DNA from: JAAYKM01 sp964411235
GTDB taxonomy: Bacteria; Desulfobacterota; Syntrophia; Syntrophales; JAAYKM01
NCBI GenBank assembly: GCA_964411235.1
Contig: CAYPKE010000029.1
Span: forward strand, 1 to 20,929
DNA length: 20,929 nucleotides
Direction of reading: 5' to 3'
In this document: piece by piece, positions 15,700 through 20,929 of the stretch
How the letters are laid out: every line of letters starts with the position of its first letter
Position numbering within the stretch: the first letter of the stretch is position 1
Notes under the pieces: generated by a model
What the model saw: the letters and a program-made list of their open reading frames with translations, nothing else
Told to the model about the DNA's origin: nothing
The model's database searches: none
Translations under genes and position numbers: made by a program

Positions 15700-16694
15700 A
15701 GACAGTCAGTTCCCTCCTGGACGAAACCTGGCACGAGCGTTACCGGAAGATTGCCAGTCTCAATATTCGCAGTTCCATCTACGATGTAACCAACCGCTGC
15801 AATTTGCGCTGCAAGGGCTGCTTTTTCTTTTCCTCCGGCGAGCACGAAGCCGCCCCGGAAGAAATGGACCTCGCGAAATGGCACGCCTTTGTCGAGCGAG
15901 AAAAGGAGCGGGGGGTCAATCTGGCGATTCTGATCGGCGGGGAACCGACCCTGTACCTGGACCGGGTCGAGGCCTTCTATCGCAGGTTGCCCACATACTG
16001 CGCCACGAACGGCCAGATCAAGGTGCCCCGGGACCGCTTTCCCGACATGATGGTCGGCATTTCCCTCTGGGGGGATGAGGAAGACGAAAGAATACTCCGG
16101 GGGAAAGATACCTTTGCCGTATCACGGCGCCATTATGAGGGCGATCTCTACACCTACTATCTGTACACGATCACCCCGAAGCAGGTGGGCCGCATTGAAG
16201 CGATCGTCCGTAAGATAGCCGATGCGGGGCTCAAGGTCCATTTCCAGCTCCTGAACAACGACGAAGGGGTGGAAGGCTTTTCCTGGACCGAGGACAACCT
16301 GCGCGATATCCGGGCCGAGATGGACGGGATGCTAGACCGCTATCCCCGGACGGTGATTTCGTGCCGCTATTACCACGAGATCATCACGACGGGAAAAATG
16401 ATGGGGCGACCCTTCGGCTGGAAAGAGTGTCCTTCCGTGACGGAACCCCTGGACACGAGGAACCCCCGGCCCAGGCGGCTCATCCGGTTCATCCGCTGGG
16501 CGTCTGACCTGAAGACCATGCACCGGTGCTGCACCTCCGAGACCCGGGACTGCTCGACCTGCAAGGACGGCGCGGCCCACATGAGCTGGGTCATGGTCAA
16601 CAAGCGGGAGCATCTGCGTTCGGCGGAAGATCTCCGGAACTGGATCGAAGTCTACGAGATGTTCGCCAAGCTTTACCGCTTCATTCCCTGGTAG
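15696..16694 (+). CDS. Radical SAM protein B, paralogue of A
   Basis: A 332-residue radical SAM enzyme with C35-NLR-C39-KG-C42 and a canonical GGEPTL motif. Its C-terminal cysteines (C245, C278-C279, C286, C289) match those of protein A in order and nearly in spacing, so it probably holds a second cluster. AAGGAAACAGGA precedes the ATG, which overlaps the previous stop. The close pairing suggests a heterodimer or two consecutive steps. A third ketosynthase gene begins 9 bp downstream. The family cannot be narrowed from sequence alone. No small precursor-peptide gene was seen nearby, which argues mildly against a RiPP role. Confidence 0.9.
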   Translation: MKTVSSLLDETWHERYRKIASLNIRSSIYDVTNRCNLRCKGCFFFSSGEHEAAPEEMDLAKWHAFVEREKERGVNLAILIGGEPTLYLDRVEAFYRRLPTYCATNGQIKVPRDRFPDMMVGISLWGDEEDERILRGKDTFAVSRRHYEGDLYTYYLYTITPKQVGRIEAIVRKIADAGLKVHFQLLNNDEGVEGFSWTEDNLRDIRAEMDGMLDRYPRTVISCRYYHEIITTGKMMGRPFGWKECPSVTEPLDTRNPRPRRLIRFIRWASDLKTMHRCCTSETRDCSTCKDGAAHMSWVMVNKREHLRSAEDLRNWIEVYEMFAKLYRFIPW

Positions 16695-16703
16695 ACGTAA
16701 CCG

Positions 16704-17972
16704 ATGGCTGCCGTTGACCGGTCAGGGCGCAAGCGGCCCGTAATCCTCGGCTACGACGCCGTATCCCCCCTGGGGCTGGACCTGGACCGGCAGTGGGAGC
16801 GGGCGGCGGCGGGCGCCAGCGGCATCGCCCCCCTGACGCGGTTCCCCCTGCGGGAGGGATTTCCCGTGCGGATCGCCGGGGAGGTCGATGCCATCGACAC
16901 CCGGTCCTATCCGTTTCTGGCTGCCCGGGACATGGCTCAGTGGACGTCCCCGCTTTTCCCCTATGCCATGCTCGTGGTGCACCGGGCCCTTTTGCGCAGC
17001 GGCATCGAAATCACCCCTGCTATCGCGCCCCGCACGGCGATCACCTTCAGCTCCGCCGTCGGCGGCCTCGATGCGGTGTTGCGGGCGGACCGGCTCCTCG
17101 TGTCAGAGGGGAGGCTGCCCCACCCCTTCACCAACCCGAATTCCTGCATCAACATGGTGGGAGGGAAAATATCGATCATGACGGGGGCGACGGGGCCGAT
17201 CACGGCGACGATCACCGCCTGCGCAACCGGCAGCACCTCCCTGATCATGGGCGCCCTCCTGATCCGCCAGGACATGGCGGATGTCGTGATCTGCGGCGCC
17301 GTGGATTTTCCTCTGGTCGAACCGATCGTGGGCGGTTTCGCCACGATGAATGGTGCGTACCGGCCCCGGGAAGGCCGGCCGGAAGAGCCGCCGGAACGGG
17401 CCAGCCGGCCCTTTTCGCAAGACCGGCGCGGGTTTGTCGTTTCCGAGGGGGCCGGCTGTGTCATTATCGCCGCCGCCGATTTCGCCGCTGCCCATGGCCT
17501 GAGTCCAGTCGTGGAGATGGCGGGATGGGCCATGACATCCGACGCCCATCATTTCGTGGCGCCGAATCTGGAAACGGTCCGGCGCTGCATCGCCGAATCC
17601 CTGTCCGACGCCGGTTTGAAAGCCGGGGATATCGATGCCATCAATGCCCATGGCACCTCCACCAAGGCCGGTGACAAAGTCGAATGGGAGGCCCTGCGGG
17701 ACATCTTCGGCGGGAAGATTCCCCCCGTTTCGGCGAACAAGTCCCAGACGGGCCATGCCATGGGGGCGTCGTCGGCACTGGAGCTGGTCCTGGCGATAGA
17801 GGGCATGCGACGGGCGGCGGTCCTGCCGACGATCAATTACCTGCCGGACCCCGACCTCCCCCTCGACTGCGTGGCCGAGGGAATGCGGAAGCTGCCGCAG
17901 GAGCACGTCCTGAAGAACGCCTTCGGCTTCGGCGGCTGCAACGCCTGCCTGATTCTGCGTAAGACCGGTTGA
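16704..17972 (+). CDS. Beta-ketoacyl synthase (FabF-type, KS-1)
   Basis: A 422-residue stand-alone condensing enzyme with a full active site: C173 in TACATGS, H316 in NAHGTST, and K346 and H351 in NKSQTGH. The C-terminal NAFGFGGCN is typical. The N-terminal residues 1-10 are basic and extra to the family. The ribosome site is weak. It starts 9 bp after radical SAM B and 33 bp before a second ketosynthase that resembles it. It would carry out decarboxylative condensation with malonyl-ACP, perhaps at a chain length or modification state different from that used by the KS/CLF fusion. Confidence 0.92.
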   Translation: MAAVDRSGRKRPVILGYDAVSPLGLDLDRQWERAAAGASGIAPLTRFPLREGFPVRIAGEVDAIDTRSYPFLAARDMAQWTSPLFPYAMLVVHRALLRSGIEITPAIAPRTAITFSSAVGGLDAVLRADRLLVSEGRLPHPFTNPNSCINMVGGKISIMTGATGPITATITACATGSTSLIMGALLIRQDMADVVICGAVDFPLVEPIVGGFATMNGAYRPREGRPEEPPERASRPFSQDRRGFVVSEGAGCVIIAAADFAAAHGLSPVVEMAGWAMTSDAHHFVAPNLETVRRCIAESLSDAGLKAGDIDAINAHGTSTKAGDKVEWEALRDIFGGKIPPVSANKSQTGHAMGASSALELVLAIEGMRRAAVLPTINYLPDPDLPLDCVAEGMRKLPQEHVLKNAFGFGGCNACLILRKTG

Positions 17973-18005
17973 TCCCAGGCGGGAAATAGGGTAAGCAGTC
18001 AAGCT

Positions 18006-19271
18006 ATGAAAGCACCAAAGAACAGACGGGTATTTGTCATCGGCTACGGCGCCGCTACACCGCTCGGGAGAACGTTCCCCCTGACGTGGGAACGGGCCGT
18101 GAAGGGAGAGGCGGGATTCCGCCGGATCACCCGCTGTGCCGTCAGGACATTGAGCCATGTCGTAGGGGAAATCCCCGACTGGGATCCCCTGCGTCTGGGC
18201 CTGGCCGATGAAAAGTCCGTCTACAACTGGAACGCCGCTTTCGTGCTTCTCACGGTGGCGGTCTGCCGGGAAGCCCTCGAGCATGCGGGGCTGGTCATGG
18301 ACCGGCACACGGCGCCGAAGACCGCCTGCCTGATCGGCTCGGCCATCAACGGCAGCGACGCCTTCCGGGCCGCCGTGGAAAACCTGCGGGACCGGGGGCC
18401 CCTCAAGGTCAGCCCCTATCTGCTTCCCAACATCTGCGCCAACCTGCCGGCGGGGAAGGCGGCGATGGCGTTGGGATTTACGGGCCCCATTTTTTCGCCC
18501 CAGGGGGCGTGCGCGTCCGCGAACTATGCCCTCGCCATCGGGGCGCGCCTGATTCGCGACGGCGACAGCGACTTCGCCCTCGCCGGCGGGGTCGATATGC
18601 CGATTATCCCCGAGATCATCCATGGTTTCGCCAATATGAACGCAACCCTCAAGATTCATCCCTACGACCGGGCTCATGACGATCCGTCCCTGGCTTCCCG
18701 GCCTTTCAGCAGGGACCGCAAGGGCTTCGTCGTCGCCGAGGGGGCAGGGGTGCTTGTGCTGGCGGCCGAAGAGGCGGTCAGGGCACACGGGCTCAAGGCC
18801 AGGGCCGAGGTCCTGGGCATCGGGTGGAGCGCCGACGCCCACCATTTCACCCGCCCTCACAATCAGACTGTCATCCGCGCCATCGAGGAGGCCGTCGACG
18901 ACGCGGGTCTGGCGCCGGCGGACATCGAATATGTGAACGCCCACGGCACCTCCACCATGGCCGGCGACAGCGCGGAGATCGACTGCCTGCGGTCCGTGTT
19001 CGGCGGTTGCCTGGAGCGGATTCCGATCTCGTCGAACAAGTCCCAGATCGGCCATTCCCTGGGGGCGGCCGCGGCCATCGAAAACGTCCTGACGATTGCG
19101 GGCATGGAGGAGGGCATCATGCTGCCGACGATCAATTACCTGCCGGACCCGGATTTCGACGGCCTGGATTTTGTGCCGGACACCGCCCGCCGGCAACGTC
19201 ACGGAATCGCCCTGTCGAACGCCTTCGGCTTCGGCGGGACCAACTGTTGCATCGTTTTTCGGGGGGTGTAG
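18006..19271 (+). CDS. Beta-ketoacyl synthase (FabF-type, KS-2)
   Basis: A 421-residue condensing enzyme. The active site is complete: C169 in GACASAN, H313 in NAHGTST, and K345 and H350 in NKSQIGH. The residues after the cysteine (ASAN, not ASG) are unusual and may shape the pocket. It shares long stretches with KS-1, including LPTINYLPDPD, and the two genes share an identical 29-nt stretch, so they look like an old tandem duplication that has diverged strongly at the N-terminal end. The thioesterase gene begins directly after its stop. Confidence 0.92.
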   Translation: MKAPKNRRVFVIGYGAATPLGRTFPLTWERAVKGEAGFRRITRCAVRTLSHVVGEIPDWDPLRLGLADEKSVYNWNAAFVLLTVAVCREALEHAGLVMDRHTAPKTACLIGSAINGSDAFRAAVENLRDRGPLKVSPYLLPNICANLPAGKAAMALGFTGPIFSPQGACASANYALAIGARLIRDGDSDFALAGGVDMPIIPEIIHGFANMNATLKIHPYDRAHDDPSLASRPFSRDRKGFVVAEGAGVLVLAAEEAVRAHGLKARAEVLGIGWSADAHHFTRPHNQTVIRAIEEAVDDAGLAPADIEYVNAHGTSTMAGDSAEIDCLRSVFGGCLERIPISSNKSQIGHSLGAAAAIENVLTIAGMEEGIMLPTINYLPDPDFDGLDFVPDTARRQRHGIALSNAFGFGGTNCCIVFRGV

Positions 19272-19751
19272 ATGCGACCGAAACCGTTCCGTCCGGAGAT
19301 CCTTGAAGCGAATCCACTTTATGTCCGGGACCTGGAAACGGGCATTGTCTGGCACCGCTGCGCCCAGCGGACTCTTTACGCCGACACGGACCGGTCCGAC
19401 GTGGTGTACCATGCCAATTACCTGCGGTATTTCGAGTTCGGCCGGGCGTCCCTCATGCGCGACGCGGCCTACCCGTACCGGGAAATCGAGGCGAGCGGCT
19501 ACGTCTATCCCATCATCGAACTGGGGATCACGTTCAGCGAACCCCTGCGCTACGACGATCCCATGTTCGTTCACACCCGTCCGGCGGAGATCGAACGGGT
19601 GAAGCTCCGCTTCGACTACACGATCACCCAGGTGGAGTCGGGCAAGATCGTCTGCCGGGGGTTTACGAGGCACTGCGCCGTCAACGCCGGGGGGCGTCCC
19701 GTGGCAATCGATCCGAAGACGGCGCAGCTTTGGCAAACGTTTCCGAAGTAG
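19272..19751 (+). CDS. 4HBT/YbgC-like acyl thioesterase
   Basis: A 159-residue hot-dog thioesterase. The motif YADTDRSDVVYHANYLRYFE (residues 36-55) matches the YbgC/FcbC-type active-site region, although the usual Gly before VVYH is Asp. The ATG follows the KS-2 stop without a gap. It would hydrolyse an acyl-ACP or acyl-CoA, releasing the product or removing wrong chains. A thioesterase of this type also occurs in aryl-polyene clusters. About 20 residues precede the hot-dog fold, longer than YbgC. Confidence 0.85.
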   Translation: MRPKPFRPEILEANPLYVRDLETGIVWHRCAQRTLYADTDRSDVVYHANYLRYFEFGRASLMRDAAYPYREIEASGYVYPIIELGITFSEPLRYDDPMFVHTRPAEIERVKLRFDYTITQVESGKIVCRGFTRHCAVNAGGRPVAIDPKTAQLWQTFPK

Positions 19752-19830
19752 GGGGGAAGGCAGGAAACAGCTCCGGCTTATGAATGCCGGCTTCTGAATA
19801 AGAAATCATACGGGGGAAACGAGAACCGAC

Positions 19831-20097
19831 ATGACACGCAATGAAATTATCGACCATATTCTGCAGATCTTCCGGAAGGAGTTTGAAATCGAAAATCCCG
19901 GGCTGGACGACGATCTGCGGGATAAACACGAGTTCGACAGCATCGACGCCGTGGAGCTGCTGCTGCAGATCGAGAAGCTGCTGGGATCGGAGCTGACGCA
20001 GGAGGAGAAGAAGCAGGCCATGGATATCCGGACCATCAACCAGATTTGCGACTATATCGAGGGTCTGGCGCGAACAAGGCAGGGAGCGCCGGGATAA
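19831..20097 (+). CDS. Acyl carrier protein (ACP no. 4)
   Basis: An 88-residue carrier protein with S37 in HEFDSIDAVELL as the phosphopantetheine site. Like other ACPs it starts with an amphipathic helix and has an acidic helix II. GGGGGAAACGAG upstream is a loose ribosome site. It lies 79 bp after the thioesterase. After it there is no gene for about 340 bp, so it may end the operon. Its sequence differs from the other three ACPs, most in the loop before the DSI motif (LDDDLRDKHEF). Confidence 0.9.
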   Translation: MTRNEIIDHILQIFRKEFEIENPGLDDDLRDKHEFDSIDAVELLLQIEKLLGSELTQEEKKQAMDIRTINQICDYIEGLARTRQGAPG

Positions 20098-20124
20098 AGG
20101 CCGTCTTCGTGACGGAATCGTTAC

Positions 20125-20153
20125 TTGACTTTTTATTACTTCGGCAATTTAAT
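20125..20153 (+). promoter_or_regulatory. Near-consensus sigma70 promoter before the last ketosynthase
   Basis: TTGACT (20125-20130), a 17-bp spacer and TTTAAT (20148-20153) match consensus at 10 of 12 positions. It would start transcription near 20160, giving a leader of about 280 nt through the repeat region to the ketosynthase at 20439. This suggests that gene, and whatever follows, can be expressed apart from the main operon. Confidence 0.55.
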
Positions 20154-20168
20154 TGCTTTATTCCTGTC

Positions 20169-20188
20169 ATTCCGTCGCAAGACGGAAT
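20169..20188. repeat. Hairpin repeat with GCAA loop
   Basis: A perfect 8-bp stem ATTCCGTC/GACGGAAT with loop GCAA. A second pair ATCCA/TGGAT follows downstream. The pattern resembles common short intergenic repeats built of GTCATTCC...GGAATCCA-type arms. Only this copy is seen in the window. Confidence 0.5.
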
Positions 20189-20254
20189 CCATCATGCATT
20201 TGACTGGATGCCGGAGCGAGAGGCTTTGTCGCAACACCCAAATTAAGCAGGAGG

Positions 20255-20333
20255 CCATTCTGAGTAAAGCGAAGAATCTAATCATTTAATGGCATTGAAA
20301 TATAGAGATTCTTCGGCTGGCACCTCAGGATGA
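20255..20333. repeat. Imperfect inverted repeat, intergenic repeat element
   Basis: The inner arms CGAAGAATCT (20270-20279) and AGATTCTTCG (20306-20315) are exact reverse complements. The outer ends CCATTCTGAG (20255-20264) and CTCAGGATGA (20324-20333) pair at 8 of 10 positions. This is the look of a widespread class of short non-coding repeats (ATTCTGAG...GAAGAATCT). It is more AT-rich than the genes. It carries no gene and may be a small miniature element or its remnant. Confidence 0.5.
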
Positions 20334-20374
20334 CAGCGTATGAACGCAACGGGATTTTTCGGCTGACGCCTCAG
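20307..20374 (+). repeat. Direct repeat of a 22-bp unit
   Basis: The units 20307-20328 and 20353-20374 agree at 19 of 22 positions. The first unit is the right arm of the inverted repeat, so the second is probably a partial extra copy of that arm. The 24 bp between them show no clear feature. Confidence 0.5.
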
Positions 20375-20438
20375 ACATTGGGACACAGTCTCCAGGTCCG
20401 GGACGACGGTCGCGGCAGCAAATAATATCAGGAGCCTT

Positions 20439-20929
20439 ATGGAAAGACGCGTTGTCATCACCGCCCGCGCCGCCATCTCGCCCATCGGGCGGACGAAGGC
20501 GGATATGCTGCACTGCCTGAAAAACGGCGTGTCCGGCATCAGGCCCCTGAAGGAAGACGGCCTCCTCTCCCGCCATATCCACTCGAAGGTCTTCGGCGCC
20601 GTCGATTACCCCGTCACCTACGATTTCAAACGGACGTTCCGGAAAACCATGGGTCCCGTGGCCTATTACGCCTGCCAGGTGGCGAAGGAAACCCTGGAAA
20701 GCTCCGGTCTCCCCGAGGATTTTATCACGTCGGGCCGCCTGGGGGTCGCGTTCGGCTCCACCCACGGCAGCCCCACGGTGCAGCGGGAGATCTACAAGAC
20801 GTTTTTCGGCGGGACCCGGGACGACGTGCGGTCCATCGGCGCCGTCGATTACCTGAAGTCCATGGTGCACACGACGGCGGTCAACATCACGAAGATGTTC
20901 GGCATCACCGGCCGGGTCATCTCGTCCTC
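20439..20929 (+). CDS. Beta-ketoacyl synthase, N-terminal part (runs off the window)
   Basis: An open frame from ATG 20439 to the window end, 163 codons without a stop. AGGAG at 20430-20434 lies 4 nt before the ATG. The sequence starts RRVVITARAAISPIG, as in FabF/FabB-type enzymes, and contains GVAFGSTHGSP and the region ending TGRVISS, which normally comes just before the active cysteine. The cysteine itself is past the end, so activity cannot be judged. It is a further stand-alone ketosynthase, separated from the rest by a repeat-containing gap and with its own promoter candidate. Confidence 0.85.
   Translation, partial: MERRVVITARAAISPIGRTKADMLHCLKNGVSGIRPLKEDGLLSRHIHSKVFGAVDYPVTYDFKRTFRKTMGPVAYYACQVAKETLESSGLPEDFITSGRLGVAFGSTHGSPTVQREIYKTFFGGTRDDVRSIGAVDYLKSMVHTTAVNITKMFGITGRVISS

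Noticed and set aside
14545..16694. RiPP (modified peptide) system around the two radical SAM genes
   Set aside because: The cysteine-rich C-termini are SPASM-like, but no short precursor peptide, RRE domain or peptidase is seen, and the neighbours are ACP and ketosynthase genes.
17103..19736. Very long open frame (877 codons) on the minus strand
   Set aside because: It lies antisense to KS-1, KS-2 and the thioesterase, which have full catalytic motifs. Its translation is low in complexity and domain-free, as expected for antisense of GC-rich genes.
336..20929. Firm assignment as an aryl-polyene cluster
   Set aside because: KS/CLF, ACPs, thioesterase, acyltransferase and MMPL agree, but the aromatic starter enzymes, ketoreductase and LolA-like carrier are not visible and radical SAM enzymes are extra.
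336..20929. Firm assignment as ladderane biosynthesis
   Set aside because: The enzyme mix is similar to proposed sets, but that pathway is itself not proven in detail and the host is not shown to be an anammox organism; kept as a hypothesis.
1..20929. CRISPR arrays, tRNA or rRNA genes, transposases, toxin-antitoxin pairs
   Set aside because: None was seen. The only repeats are the short ones at 20169-20374 and inverted repeats in gaps.

Overview
The window is a compact, GC-rich bacterial biosynthetic cluster with every recognised gene on the + strand. It carries six ketosynthase-type domains, four acyl carrier proteins, one hot-dog dehydratase and one thioesterase. With these sit a CrtI-like flavin oxidoreductase, a B12-type radical SAM protein, two paralogous radical SAM proteins, and an envelope set of glycosyltransferase, MMPL exporter, LpxL-like acyltransferase and NodB-like deacetylase. 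The LpxL-like and MMPL proteins point to a Gram-negative host. A Desulfobacterota (former Deltaproteobacteria) origin is my guess from gene content and style only; nothing in the window fixes the taxon.

Layout. Positions 2-103 hold the probable 3' end of an upstream gene. A short KASIII + ACP unit (336-1623) ends at a GC-rich hairpin (1671-1693). A gene-free, more AT-rich stretch (1624-2356) follows, with an 11-bp inverted repeat and a near-consensus sigma70 promoter. From 2357 a tightly packed run begins: glycosyltransferase, MMPL-methyltransferase fusion, acyltransferase, small membrane protein, ACP, ketosynthase/chain-length-factor fusion, CrtI-like oxidoreductase, B12-radical SAM protein and NodB-like deacetylase. 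After a 147-bp gap come dehydratase, ACP, two radical SAM proteins, two ketosynthases, thioesterase and ACP. A repeat-bearing gap (20098-20438), with another near-consensus promoter, precedes a ketosynthase cut by the window end.

How the genes may work together (inference). KASIII starts chains. The KS/CLF fusion and the stand-alone ketosynthases extend ACP-bound chains, the hot-dog enzyme dehydrates, and the thioesterase releases or edits. The flavoenzyme and three radical SAM proteins would then desaturate, isomerise, methylate or cyclise the chain. The glycosyltransferase, acyltransferase, deacetylase and MMPL exporter would turn it into a glycosylated or acylated envelope lipid and move it outward. 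The export half resembles aryl-polyene clusters. The combination of ketosynthases and ACPs with CrtI-like and radical SAM enzymes resembles gene sets proposed from comparative genomics for ladderane lipids. It matches neither exactly: no ketoreductase, aromatic starter enzyme or LolA-like carrier is visible. The best candidate for a new system is this hybrid pathway for a heavily modified, exported fatty-acid-derived lipid.
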